From: Diploptera punctata
Lineage: Eukaryota > Arthropoda > Insecta > Blattodea > Blaberidae
Length of the DNA: 64,000 bases
Assembly (NCBI GenBank): GCA_030220185.1
Contig: JASPKZ010007433.1
Span: 186,001 to 250,000, forward strand
Reading direction: 5' to 3'
Shown: positions 1 through 11,243 of the stretch, piece by piece
Layout: the number at the start of each line of letters is the position of its first letter
Position numbering within the stretch: position 1 is the first letter of the stretch
Notes under the pieces: generated by a model
Seen by the model: the letters and a program-made list of their open reading frames with translations, nothing else
Told to the model about the DNA's origin: nothing
Databases searched by the model: none
Position numbers and translations under genes: made by a program

Positions 1-1215
1 GGATGGATGAAGAAGTGAAGCTTCACAATCAGCTTCAGGGGTGTACAAATAAATCGGTATATTTTCTTTACATACATAATGCAAAAGATTAGGACGAAAA
101 CATCCTGTTAGTTCATTAGTTGTCATTTTTCCGTAATGTTGTCTCAACGGGTCACTGAAAATATATTCTTTGTTTGCGCTTAGAAAAATGTAAATATTAC
201 CTTCCTTCTTGACAGGAAAAGGAAGTGTTTTATACAAGTGATACGGAGTAGGAGAGAGAAGGGGTATTTGTAATACATATACTAGATATTGTTTATAAGA
301 ATAGGTGTGAGGTGTAATTAAATTTTGAAGTTCTGAAAAAGAAAAATTAGGGTAGTCCAGACCAGTTGGTAGCGTTTGGGCTTTCATAACATTCTTAATT
401 CTTTCCACCGTAATTAATTGAGGTTGAAGAGTTCCTTGCTCTGCGTGTACAAATGCGTCTATAAGAAGCTCAAAAGAATGCTGGCATTCTTCCACACCTC
501 TAAGAGAAATCCTTATTTGTTCATTGGCTAAACTAATACCTTCTATTTCCTTCTGCAGTGCGTTAATCCTATTAGTGGTATAATTATTTAATTTTATTAA
601 ACCATTTTTTAAAATATTTTCATTCCGGTTCACCCTTGCTATAGTTAAGTTAACTGAATTAATGGTTGATTTAATCACTGTAATTTCATCCTTTAGAATA
701 TGCAAAAATTCTGCCTGTTCCTTCTCTAACTGTGAAATGTGCTTATTATATTCCTCTGCATCAGATTGAGTCAGAGTACCGAATAATATCTTAGCAATAT
801 CTCCCATAAAATTTAAAACGCCTCTCTTGCTTCTAGTATTCTGTTCATTAGGTGTTTTTAAATATTCTGTGACTAATTCTTTTAAATTTTCAACATACCT
901 GACTTTTGGTTTTACAAAGTGATTTAAACTCCCACAATCTGTCAAATGATACCACTTTTCTCCCTTTATCTTATCACAATAATCAGTTATCAACCGTAAA
1001 TGATTTTTTGTCTGTTTCCAAAGATCTCTAGTTGGTTCCAAGTTTATATAACTTACCACTTTCCATTGTATAGGGTAAAATTGTATAATTCCTATCTCGT
1101 CAAAGTACACACCGGTCTTCGAATCCAGAGCTTTTACTTCTTGAGCGTCTGTAAGCTTCCCCAACCAAAATGGTATTAACATTTTTAGCGTTACCCATGT
1201 GTTATGAAGTTTCAT
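1..1215 (-). CDS. env: Errantivirus-like envelope (env) protein, partial at window edge
   Basis: This frame reads from an ATG at 1213-1215 to the window edge, 405 codons with no stop; I checked every line of it. It overlaps the pol stop codon by 14 nt, the usual pol/env layout of insect errantiviruses. A short hydrophobic stretch after the ATG could be a signal peptide. Residues 128-131 are RSKR (823-834), a furin-type cleavage site, followed by a Gly-rich hydrophobic segment as in the baculovirus F-protein/gypsy env family, then a helical heptad-like region. The C-terminal membrane anchor would lie off the window. The family normally mediates membrane fusion of viral particles; function of this copy is inference only. 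It is striking that this frame is open while pol is broken. Confidence 0.85.
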   Translation of the reverse strand, partial: MKLHNTWVTLKMLIPFWLGKLTDAQEVKALDSKTGVYFDEIGIIQFYPIQWKVVSYINLEPTRDLWKQTKNHLRLITDYCDKIKGEKWYHLTDCGSLNHFVKPKVRYVENLKELVTEYLKTPNEQNTRSKRGVLNFMGDIAKILFGTLTQSDAEEYNKHISQLEKEQAEFLHILKDEITVIKSTINSVNLTIARVNRNENILKNGLIKLNNYTTNRINALQKEIEGISLANEQIRISLRGVEECQHSFELLIDAFVHAEQGTLQPQLITVERIKNVMKAQTLPTGLDYPNFSFSELQNLITPHTYSYKQYLVYVLQIPLLSPTPYHLYKTLPFPVKKEGNIYIFLSANKEYIFSDPLRQHYGKMTTNELTGCFRPNLLHYVCKENIPIYLYTPEADCEASLLHPS

Positions 1216-4200
1216 TTTCTTTTCCCTGCAAAGGAAAATATGGCTTTAATCTATTTGAATGTACCGTCTCATATTTGCGTTTACCTAACTTTTGTATTAT
1301 CACGTTGTGACCTTCAGTAGTCTTAACCTCATATGGACCTTTCCATATTGGATCTAATTTATTCCTATTTTCTACTCTGAGAAGTACTAGATCATCCTTC
1401 TTGAATTCAACATAATTGCTTTTCACACGCGATCGTTGTAGTTCCTTAAACTTAATAAGCCTTTCTCTAGCTATCTCATGACAACTTTGCAATTTATTCC
1501 GTACATTTAGAATTAAATCGTCGTAATTATATAAAGGTTGTGATTTAGTTTGTAAAATTCCTGGGATATTACATTTTCTTCCATACAATAATTCATAAGG
1601 AGAGTATTTAGTAATACTATGGGGGTAGTGTTGTACGTAAAACTGGCGGAAAGGTAACCATTTGTCCCAATCGGCTCCTCTAGGATTGCAAAAACACCGT
1701 AAGTAGTTTACTAAGGTCTTATGAGTTCTTTCTAGAGCTCCATTACTTTCAGGGTGATAAGCAGTAGTGCTTAGTTTTTGAATCTTAAATAGTTTACATA
1801 TTCTTTTAAATAAATCTGACATAAAATTTGTTCCTTGATCAGTTAAATATGATTATCAGGAATCCCCCTAAATTAAAAATAACCATTGTTTACGAAAGCT
1901 TCTGTCACTTCTTCAGCTGTTTTGTGTCTTTAAGGGTATGACTATTAAATAGGTTACTTAATTTTTATCTTGACAAAAGTTAAAATATATTTTATGACCT
2001 CTCTCGGTTAGCGGAAGTGGTCCCACTACATCTAAATAAATTTTTATCCAAGGTTCCTTTTGTTGGTCCGTGACCTCTAAAGGTTGTTTTACTTTCTGCT
2101 TCTCGTCTTTATTAAATTGACAAATCTTACAAGTTTTAATGTAATTGGTTACGTCTTTCTCTACTCACGGCCAAGTTATGTATAATTTAATTCGATCGGT
2201 AGTTTTATTGATTCCAAGATGTCCTCCAATTGGACAGCTGTGAAATTCCTTGATTATTTCCTTCTTACGATCCTCAGTTAAGTGCGTATTATCCAAGGTG
2301 CAACATTCTACAGGGTTGTCTACTCAAACTATCTGCGTTTACGTGTCTTTTTACTGCCCTATAATGATTTTCGAATTCAAAGTCTGAAAGTTGAAGTTTC
2401 CAACGTATTAATCTCGAACTAGGGTCTTTCACTTTAAATTGCCAGACCAATCCTTTGTGATCTGTCACTACTTGAAATTTACGTCCTAGTTAATAAGGTC
2501 TTTAAAATGTCTGCATGCCCATACTATTGCTAATAGTTCCTTTTCTACAGTGCTGTAATGCGATTCGGCTTGATTTAAATTCCTGCTAGCGTAAGCAAAG
2601 GGTTTATCATCTCCTAACGTTCCTTGACTAAGAATTGCGCCTAAAGCGTATCCACTCGCGTCTGTCGTTACTATAAAGGTTTGTGTGAAATCTGGATACT
2701 GTTAACGGCGGAGCTGTCGTTAATTTATCTTTCAATTTATTGAAGCTATTCTGTTCCGTATCTTCCCACTTCCATTTTTTATCTTTCTTTAACAATTCAG
2801 TCAGGCGGTTTTGCAAATCGCACTAAATTCTTCTATAAATTTTCTGTAATATCCTGCCAAACCTAAGAATGATTTTATGTCTGTTAGGTGTCTTTGGAGT
2901 TGGAAATTCGGTAACTGCCTGTATCTTATTCGGATCGGGTTTGACACCTTGAGCGGTGTAACCACGTGTCCTAGATATTTTAATTCTTCTCTCAAAACTT
3001 CACATTTATCAGGTTCGATTTTTAAATTGTGTTTCCGTAACTGATTAAAACACTTCCCGTAATTTTTTATTATGTTCTTCTAAGGTTTCGCCATCATTAC
3101 TAATATATCGTCCATGTACACAAAGCATCTATTGCCTATTGAGTCTTGGAGTTACCGAGTTCATCATCCTTTGGAATGTAGCTGGTCCCGACCTAACTCC
3201 AAAAGGCATTTTCTTGTAACTCGAACTGTCCTTTAGGGTTGCTAAAAGCGGTTTTTACATTGGTCTTCCTCAGCGATCGGCACCTGAAGGTATCCACACT
3301 TGCGCAATCTACTGCTGCACAAAATATCTAGCCTTTCCTATTTTGTCTAATATATCCTTGTATCTTAGGAAGAGGATAGCTGTCTCCTACGGTTTACTTC
3401 GTTTAAACTTTCTAAAATCTATAACAAATTCGCCACTTTTCTTTCCAGAAGAATCTTCCTTTTTAGGTATTACTATTAGTGGAAAATTCCATTCGCTCTT
3501 ACTATGTGCGGATTAATACCGTCTTCTAACATTTGGGTAACTTGTTTGTCAATCTCCTCTTGATGAGCCCTCTGCTCACCTATAATTCTTCAAAGTTATA
3601 GCTCTTCCTTTAGGAATTGAAGGTTGTGGGTATGGAATGTGTAGCCAGCTGTTGTGCTTGTTAGTCTATCTCCCGGAAGCTTAATATATGTCCGCGTATT
3701 CTGTGCAAATGTTTTAGTTATACGATGGGCTCCTTCTTTCACGTGTTCAAGTCTCAGATTTTTATTTAATAAATCTAATCTTTGAGGTACGAAATTTTCA
3801 ACTGATACTTCCTTGTTCCTTACTTATTTGAGTGGGCGGTTTAACTAGTTCTGGTATTTTCTTTATTATCTGTGCGTCAGGATGTTAAATTAATTACTAG
3901 GCATGTGAATGTCTTATCACATTTTGTTATCCCGTTAGCGCAAATTAGCCCTGGCTGTTAAAATTTGCCGTTCTATGAATCTGTTCCCTCTTTCTTTCGT
4001 AGGAAATTCCATTAAATTTTCACGATACGGGGGAATAATCATCTTTTTATTTAACATATAACCTTGTTCCATGAGCCAGTCTGGGCCTAAAATTATATCT
4101 AAATCTCTGGGTAATTTATCTACTATATGACAATTAACAACTGTTTGATTTTCACAATTATTCAATACTTAATTGAGTGATCCCATTTACTTTTATAGAG

Positions 4201-4440
4201 TTCCCACTAATACCTTGTATTTTCATATTACAGTTATTCCTTTATAACGTTTCTCTTTAGTTGCATGTTTCTTTAACTAATGATATTTGGTGCACCCAGT
4301 ATCTCTCAATACTAAACCTAGGCCTTTTTTTAATTGTTCACTTAGGATATACATTCTACCAGGGTCTCGGTTCATAACCAGAGGCGTCCCACTGATTAAT
4401 AGCATTAAGAGTCCCTACTTCGATCTCACAACACGCTGTC
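1202..4440 (-). pseudogene. pol: Ty3/gypsy pol polyprotein (PR-RT-RNaseH-IN), frameshifted
   Basis: All pol domains are recognisable in order but split over several frames. A protease DTG motif lies at 4295-4303, with its ILGxDWL-type C-terminal motif near 4080. The reverse transcriptase catalytic YMDD is at 3107-3118, and its end carries YLGHVV and SFLGLAGYYRKF (2830-2975). RNase H starts near 2820 and runs to about 2470 in fragments. Integrase keeps the His-His (near 2210-2250) and CxxC (near 2120-2137) zinc residues, a first Asp near 2020, a second Asp in TDQGTNF (1838-1840) and the Glu of HPESNGALERTH (1748-1750). The integrase C-terminus (1202-1822) is open for 206 codons, whereas 1825-4300 changes frame every 100-250 bases. 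Many small indels could be real decay or assembly error. Confidence 0.9.
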
Positions 4441-4522
4441 TCCATTGAGGTAGGTTTGGTGTCCTTGGATTTTTCCTTAAATCCACTATCCCAAGTTTCT
4501 ATCCCTTGTGGACGACTCGTAG

Positions 4523-4807
4523 CGTTTCCCTCTATTATTCCACTGTTTCGAGCCTACAATCTCTTGGCGTTTTCTCTCTATTATTCCACTGTTTCGAGCC
4601 TACAAATCTCCTGGCGTTTCTTCTCTATTATTCCACTGTTTCGAGCCTACAATCTCCTGGCGTTTCTCTCCTTATTATTCCACTGGTTCGAGCCTACAGT
4701 CTCTTTGCGTTTCTCTCTATTCATTCCCACTGTTTCGAGCCTACAGTCTCTTGGCGTTTCTCTCTATTATTCCCAATTGTTTCGAGCCTACAGTCTCTTG
4801 GCGTTCC
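4523..4807 (-). repeat. Six-unit, ~47-bp tandem repeat inside the gag-pol region
   Basis: Six consecutive units of about 47 bp share a core reading TTTCGAGCCTACA on the plus strand. They lie between the gag zinc knuckle and the protease. Read on the minus strand the units would encode a peptide of about 16 residues containing GSKQWNNRER; individual units have gained or lost one or two bases, so the frame is not kept through the array. This looks like a peptide-repeat linker of the element, expanded and then decayed. Confidence 0.85.
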
Positions 4808-5163
4808 CCAACCACGCTAGGCCCACCGTCACAGAACCCATTTATTGGCGTTCTAGTCAACTTATGCAGTTCGCCTTGCGACACTGCCCAACAAACACTG
4901 TCATCTGGGGATTCATTTGCGTCACTAACTATTTTAGCGGCTTTATCTATCCTATCCTTAAACTTCTGATCAACTAGTTCAGGTAATTCCCCTTCCATAT
5001 TTACCCTAGTATGATCCCTCAGGCACTCCATGAGTCCTGGCGCGCAGTCAGACGGGAGGATTACCTGCGACTGGCTCAGGTAACCCGAATTCTCGTTTCC
5101 CTGGCGGCCTCCCAGAGCTGCTCTGTCCCGTCCTCCATGGCTACGGGGTTGCGGTCTCTTACC

Positions 5164-5944
5164 ACATTCTCTACTAATTTGCCCTATCTCATTACAATTA
5201 TAACACCTTATTTCTTTTGTGGCCAGGTTAACCTCTCTCTTTATCTCTGATTCCGTACGGTCTTCTAAATTCCCTTTTTACTGCCCCTGTGATTGGATGT
5301 CCTTGTCCATTTTGATTACCCCCTAATCTCGTGGACTTTACCTCGCTTTCTTCCTGTAATGCGGTTTCGATTAGTTGCGCTAATGATTCTTCTTCACCCT
5401 TAGCCTTTACTATATACTTAATCTTATCGTCCTTTAACCCTGCTACGAAAGTACCTTTTAAAAATTCTCCTATCAGCTGTAGGCCTCCTTCTACATATCT
5501 CGAATTATCGCGTCTTTCTAACCTCTCCAATCTATTTCTGACTTCTCTTCTTAAATCCATGGCTATTCCATCTAATCTTGAAACCCACTGTGCAACTGTT
5601 TCATTTGTACTTTGTTTTGAATTAAAGAGTATTCCTGCATAATATTCTAGCGTTCTCCTTACAGAAAAGTTCTCCTCCAATATTGCTTTAACTTGAATCC
5701 AAGTTTCTCTCTCTGTCCTAGCTAAAAGTCTATCTTTAGCGTCTCCTGAAATTTTGGATTCTATAAATCTTAACAATAAGGGTTGTTTGGTTGGATGGAC
5801 TACCTGAACAGCAGCTTCTACTCCTTCTATAAATTCTCTTAAATGTTTGGGGTTTCCATCGAATGTTCGGGGTATCAACTTAACTGCTTGAACTACAGGG
5901 ATATAGCTTTCCTCGCTAATATCAATATCGCCCTCGCTAGCCAT
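5164..5944 (-). pseudogene. gag: Ty3/gypsy Gag (capsid plus zinc knuckle in shifted frame)
   Basis: An open frame from 5944 to 5228 (238 codons) has the layout of a retrotransposon Gag: an acidic start, a segment like FDGNPKHLREFIEGVE, and a capsid-like helical region with WVSRLDGIAMDLRREV. The frame stops before the nucleocapsid part. A CCHC-type zinc knuckle (C-x2-C-x9-C spacing of 14 residues) is found at 5164-5205 in a different frame, and its expected His is a Gln. The break at about 5225-5230 is either a disabling indel or a ribosomal frameshift; the damaged knuckle argues for decay. Confidence 0.85.
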
Positions 5945-6290
5945 AATGGAATTGGACTCACCTAAAGAAAGATGTAGGGTGGTCTGAGATGCACAGTTCA
6001 GAGTCGTAGTGATGGCCTTTCAGCTCCCCTCAGGGTGCGACTCCTCTCGCGGTGCAGGCTGCCAACGGCTGAACACCAAGGACGTCCCTCGAGCGCGTCG
6101 GTGGCTGCTGGTGTTGGCCTCAGGACCACTGTCTGCTTTCCTCTGGTGCGTTTACGGGTACCACGGCGCCTGTGGATTACTCTGGAGCGTTGATCCCTCG
6201 AGATAGGCTCTGAATTATCTGGGACTAATTGAAGAGTCTCTCCAGCTCGTTCGCACCTTCGGATGTCTCACTGCTCGCTGGTTTTCCAAT
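5945..6290 (-). other. Untranslated leader of the gypsy element
   Basis: This stretch lies between the primer-binding site and the gag ATG. It is more GC-rich than its surroundings and shows no supported gene. A 65-codon plus-strand frame in it (6009-6206) has no recognisable content. Confidence 0.6.
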
Positions 6291-6308
6291 CCCGATGCGC
6301 TGCCACCA
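6291..6308 (-). promoter_or_regulatory. Putative primer-binding site of the gypsy element
   Basis: Directly after the inferred LTR end (minus strand) the sequence begins TGGTGGCAGCGCATCGGG. The TGG start is what a tRNA CCA end would pair with. I could not assign the tRNA from memory. Confidence 0.5.
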
Positions 6309-6663
6309 TGTAATATCTGGGTGGTCGATTCCTTCTATAATTATAAGGATTAATTTTAAAGTATAAATAATAATCAAAATAAGTAAGAGTTGTGTCAGGA
6401 GGTGAAGATCGTCTTGAAGTTCTAGTAGATATCTGTAAATTTATAGATTAGGAATCAACCCCAGGAATTCTTCGGAAATGTGGTTAGTAGATAGGATTAA
6501 ACCTAACTATAAGAAGACACAGCGGAGCAGTAGTGAGAAACAAACAGACTTTAATACAAAAAAAACGTGAGACAGGGTATCGGTAACACCGATGAAAAAA
6601 ACTGTCTAACTTACAATCATAAGTTTCATACATATATACCAGTTGGGTAATGACGTAGTTACA
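6309..6663 (-). mobile_element. 5' LTR of the gypsy element (inferred limits)
   Basis: On the minus strand the segment starts TGTAA and ends TTACA, a perfect inverted pair as expected for LTR ends, and is followed at once by the primer-binding site. A TATA-like GGTATATATG lies at 6631-6640 in the right orientation. The other LTR is outside the window, so length (355 bp) and limits are inferred from the ends alone. Confidence 0.55.
6631..6640 (-). promoter_or_regulatory. TATA-like box in LTR
   Basis: GGTATATATG on the minus strand, inside the inferred LTR and upstream of the leader. Position fits an LTR promoter; no other promoter element was identified. Confidence 0.4.
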
Positions 6664-7319
6664 ATGTATACGTGAGAATCAATTTGGTTGTATTGTACAT
6701 GTAACCAGATTCTCCCTTTCTGAAAAGCATATTGAATGCGCTTAACCTATGACCTTTTAAAAGCTAAGTCATCATTAGGTAAGACTACCTATTGTGTAAC
6801 AATCCCTTATACTGCATGACTTTTCCAAATAACTACAAAGGTAATACCTATTTAAATATTCATGACAGAATTCTTTAAAATCATTCTTCAGCATATTTTA
6901 ACAAAAAGATCAATTAGGTCAATAATTGTGTTAATTTAGGACAGTCATACATTATAATGAATGTTCATATTATAAAATATATATATATTATGATATACTT
7001 CAATATATATTATGATATACTTCAATATATATTACATTTTGTTAGCAGAGAATTTACAATACTCAGCAATCTTGGTAGGCTCTCCGACTGGGTTGACCGT
7101 CAAGGACATTCTTCTAAATCCCTTGCGTGGCCTTATAACCGTATTATGCCAGTTTTCCTCGTGTATAATGCATAGCTTAAACTGCCATAATACAGTTACC
7201 TCTGTTGGTAAAACCGACCCTAAGTCTTAACTTCTCATTATACGTATGTTACAATCTTACCTTTTACACTATATCCGAGCTAAGTCCCACTTGTACTGTA
7301 AAACAAATTTACATAAGGT
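6664..7319. other. AT-rich spacer, no gene seen
   Basis: AT-rich sequence with short TATA runs near 6970-7035. No coding, RNA or repeat structure could be supported. Confidence 0.6.
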
Positions 7320-7970
7320 ATTGGTCCGTCTATAATGGAAATGGACAGCTATTGACAAATGAGGGACATTTTGAAGAAGCGGCTCAATTCAAATACCTAG
7401 GAACAATAATCACAAACAGGAATGAGATGCACAAAGAAATTAAACATAGGCTCAATTCTGGAAATGCGTGCTATTATACATTACAGGGACTCTTGATGTC
7501 CCAACTCCTTTCAAAAAACGTTAATATATACAACTGAAACATGGACTCTTACTTTAAGGGAGGAAAGGAGATGACGAGTATTTCAGAATAAAGTTCTTAG
7601 GAACATTTTTGAACCAAAGAGAGATGAACAGACAGGTGAATGGAGAAGACTACATAACAGTGAACTACATGGTATTTATAGGAAGCCATATATAATGAGA
7701 ACAGTTAAGTCTCGTAGACTGCGATGGGCAGGACATGTGGCACGAATGGGAATGAAGGACGTACATGGAAGCTTCTTGTAGGAAAACCAGAAGGAAAACG
7801 CCCAGTTGGTAGACCAATAATGAGGTGAGAGAATAACATTAAATATGATTTGAGGGCAGTAGATTATACAGGCAATGATTGGAAAACATTAGCTCTGGAT
7901 AGGGTTGTATGGAGAGCTTATGTACGCGCGGCCATGAACCTACGGTTCGATAGTGCCAGTGAATTAGTTA
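7320..7970 (+). mobile_element. RTE-like non-LTR retrotransposon tail, family 1 (copy 1)
   Basis: 5'-truncated copy of the commonest repeat in the window. It encodes, with frameshifts, the thumb/connector (FKYLGTIITNRNEMHKEI) and the C-terminal part with GRP and W-rich motifs, and ends with the family signature GATAGTGCCAGTGA. Broken by a stop near 7540 and by frameshifts around 7750. Confidence 0.85.
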
Positions 7971-8354
7971 TTGGGGGAACTGCAGTAGTATTTTTACCCG
8001 CCATATGACTGAATTGTCTATGTAAATGTCAATGATAGAAACGTTGTACTTGGCAACATCGTGTTTTACGGGAAATAAGACTGAATACAAGATAAGATGG
8101 CACCAATAAACGATATCATTTCTTATTTATTCACGACAAAAATATGTATATGGACGTACCTAATCTCCTAAGGCCTGTTGCTTTCTTATTTATTCTGGAG
8201 TCACTCCTAATACTATTTCCCGTATTGGATGAGAATGGAGGAAGTATCACAATAGCAACTTTATAATTTATGTTGCCCTGATATTATCAAGGTGATTGAG
8301 AAAGGCAAGTCACGTAGCTCGAATAAGGGTTATTAAAACATGTTTTCACATTTT

Positions 8355-8485
8355 TATTGGGAAACCCTTGAGTGAAAATACCATTAGGAAGACCCAGATG
8401 TATGTAGGGTAATATTCAGATGGATTCTATGGAATTGGATATCAGAAATTTGAACTGGATTCAATTGACTCAGGATAGAAACTAG
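8355..8485 (+). mobile_element. Very degraded non-LTR retrotransposon tail
   Basis: Conceptual translation in patches gives PLGRPR-like and LNWIQLTQDR-like motifs similar to the C-terminal end of family 1. Too decayed to assign further. Confidence 0.45.
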
Positions 8486-8896
8486 TCAAAAAATTGCCAA
8501 TTTCCGATAATTAGAGCAAGTTAAGATTGCAACACAGGTAATACATATTGCTGATCTGTTTGTATATGAAACAAACGCAAGAGTCATATCTCATTATACT
8601 GTGTTGAAATCTTAACTCTTAGAGGAAATAAGCATTTATTATAACATAAACATGGTTTAGGAAATCTGGTAGACTGTTCGGCTCAGCTGTTTCATTAAAT
8701 AATTACTGGCCCTTCTTCTGTGACAATTTGAGCTAAAAGGCAGCCAGCGGAAGGATTTAAATGTAGAGTAATTACATGAAAATGTCATACCGATGTGAAA
8801 ATTTTGAAATTGGCGCAGGAGTGTTTTTTTCGATGCGATATTTTTTGCAGATGAAATGTTCCGATTATAGAAGTTAATGTTTGAAATACGGATTAT
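8486..8896. other. Spacer without recognisable genes
   Basis: AT-rich sequence; I see no gene, RNA or repeat in it. Confidence 0.5.
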
Positions 8897-9292
8897 ACTT
8901 ACTCACTTGCACTATCGCGGACATAAGTTCTCCATACATCCCTATCCTGAGCTAATGCTTTCCAATCATTCCCTGTATAATCTACTTCCCTCAAATCATA
9001 GTTAATGTTATTCTCCCACCTCATTCTTGGTCTACCAACTGGGCGTTTTCCCTCTGGCTTTCCTACAAGAAGCCTCCATGAAAGTCTTTCATTCCCCATA
9101 CGTGCAACATGTCCTGCCATCGCAGTCTACGAGACTTATCTGTTCTTATTATATCTGGCTTCCTATAAAGACCATGTAGTTCATTGTTATGTAGTCTTCT
9201 CCATTCACCTGTCTGTTCATCTCTCTTTGGTCCAAAAATGTTCCTAAGTACTTTGTTCTCAAATACTTGTAATCTCCTTTCCTCCCTTATCT
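8897..9292 (-). mobile_element. RTE-like tail, family 1 (copy 2)
   Basis: Minus-strand copy of the last 400 bp of family 1. A 73-codon frame (8899-9120) carries AGHVARMGNERLSW and GKRPVGRPRMRWENN. The right-hand limit is where the similarity stops near 9292. Confidence 0.85.
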
Positions 9293-9464
9293 AAATTAAT
9301 AGTAGAACATGATATATTCCGAAACCTGAAAACACATGCAAAATTAAACGAAATTTTGTTTTACGATTTCACTGTATAAATTTGTTTTGTTTCACCGACT
9401 ATTTTGTTATACCATATTTCGGTCCTTCCTGATTATAAATGTCATCATCATCATAGTACATTCA

Positions 9465-9715
9465 CGAATTTAGGCCATTTGTTGACCTGTTTCGACCTCA
9501 AGAGAAACACCATCCAGAAGTGTTTTGAGTGGACGTCCTGGTCTTCTTCTTCCTGCAGGTTGATATCTTAACATTTGTTTGGGTATTCTGTGATCTTCCA
9601 TTCGATGAACATGTTGCATCCATCTTGACTTATAATCAGAAATTTTGTTTTCTAAAGATTCCATGTGTAATTCTTCTAAGATGTCTTCATGTAAATGTAA
9701 TACTAATAATTGCAT
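9465..9715 (-). mobile_element. Non-LTR retrotransposon tail, family 2
   Basis: An 81-codon frame with YKSRWMQHVHRMEDHRIPKQ and a following RRRPGRPLKTLLDG. The arrangement (helical WxxHV/R, then GRP motif) is that of the C-terminal end of RTE-like reverse transcriptase proteins, but the sequence is a different family from the repeats ending in GATAGTGCCAGTGA. Confidence 0.75.
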
Positions 9716-10904
9716 TATAATATTCTAGATAATTAAAATGCGCCCTATAATTATTAAGGGTAAGCTACAGTCAGTCACATAAAACATACACAAATTATTG
9801 TACACAATACGATAATTGATGGATCCAAATTTCCTCTGGGATTCTACGTTATCGGCACATAACTAACAAAAAAGTATTAACGACATTGTCTTGTAAAGTA
9901 ATTATGTTAATTATATTAATTACATCTTTATGTTTGTATTAATGGCATTTAAATAATTTTTCATTATGCGATTCTTCAATAAGTCAGTGGAATATGAAGC
10001 AGGTGCGCTGTTCATATGTGTTTAGAAAATGTGTGTGTGGAAGGCCTTGAACCTGAAAGGTTCACGCATTAGTTTGACCTTTGACATGACATGTGTGCCG
10101 TATTATCGGATATTCACAGTGCGATGTTGCCACATTGCAACAGAGTCATGCTTGTTAATTGCAAAAACAGTTTTAATCATATGAAGTTTCTTGTATAAAA
10201 AATACAATTGGCGCGGAGTATATGTGATTAAGTATGTATAACCTGTAGTGTAAAATAAAATTATTATTGGGTGTGACGTTGTTATTGGAAACCAACAGTG
10301 AAAATACGTATGACAACACTGTATTATGTGCACCTGCTGCAAACAGACAAACATAAAGTAAGATTTCGCGCGTTGTAAGAGATTTCTTTTTCTTTCGATT
10401 GTTTAGTTTAAAAATAGAACTCATGTCAGCAAAATAATTTGTAATCAGTTGCTTTGAAAGAATTATAACAGAATATTCCATATTTAAATACAAATTTCAA
10501 TAATTTGTATACTGTACTTTTTCGTTAATTTTTTTTTTTGTCTTTATAGTTGAGACGCGTGAAAGTTAATTTTAGTGATCTGGAACGAACAATGCAAATT
10601 CCATATCGGCATTTTTATTTATTTTAATGGTTCAATCCATTAACAGTATCAGATAAATTTTAATCAGTTAATATGGTTGTAATAAAATTATACCCATATT
10701 AGGCACATTTAGCTATAGAGAAGACCCTACGTTGTTAAAAAGTTAATATTTTCTTTATTTTGTGAAATTTAAAATGATACTTGGTAACCAAGTTAAATAA
10801 ATCACACTATTTATTTAATATTTTTACAGCTATCAAATTGTACATTTCCTATACATGATAAAAGGAGTGAAGTTCTTTATTCATCTCCATATTATCGCTT
10901 TTTG
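9716..10904. other. AT-rich spacer, no gene seen
   Basis: Several short plus/minus frames occur but none resembles a protein. One copy of a TCAGTCAGTCACA-like motif is at 9768-9780. Confidence 0.5.
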
Positions 10905-11243
10905 TGTATTATCCATCCATAGTAATTCTGTCCGAGGGCAGGTCTTTCATTGCAATCATAGCATTTTCACGCTATGCTTGCAGCTTTACTAGGGAACTGT
11001 TGATGTGGTAGCTTCCCGTTGCTTTCCACACCGGTGAAGGATGATGATGATGATAAGGATGATGATGGCCATATGGTTTCGGGGACCGTTTGGGCCTTAA
11101 AGTTTTCTTGGCATTTATCTTACAGGTGAGGAAAAAACCCGATAAAAACCTCACCCAGAAAAACTGTCCCGACCGGGGATCGAACCCGGGCCCGCTGCTG
11201 CGTCACAAGGCAGCACGCTACCTCGAGACCACAGCGGTGGACT
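10905..11243 (-). mobile_element. tRNA-derived SINE, family A
   Basis: On the minus strand the head reads like a tRNA: an A-box-like TCTCGAGGTAGCGTGCTGCC and a B-box GGGTTCGATCCCCGG at about 11165-11235. The body includes GTTTTTATCGGG and runs of ATC/ATG, and it ends in a GGAT-rich tail at 10910. Further copies or pieces lie at 35582, 44037, 47255 and 58590. Confidence 0.85.

Noticed and set aside
4456..4977. 173-codon plus-strand frame as a membrane protein
   Set aside because: It is the antisense shadow of the ~47-bp repeat within the gypsy element.
6009..6206. Small plus-strand gene in the gypsy leader
   Set aside because: No family resemblance and it lies in the element's untranslated leader.
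1..6663. An active endogenous virus
   Set aside because: Pol is broken in many places, the zinc knuckle is damaged and the second LTR is not visible; only the env frame is well kept.
11150..11243. Genuine tRNA gene
   Set aside because: Good A and B boxes, but the ends do not form an acceptor stem and the sequence continues into a SINE body found in several copies.
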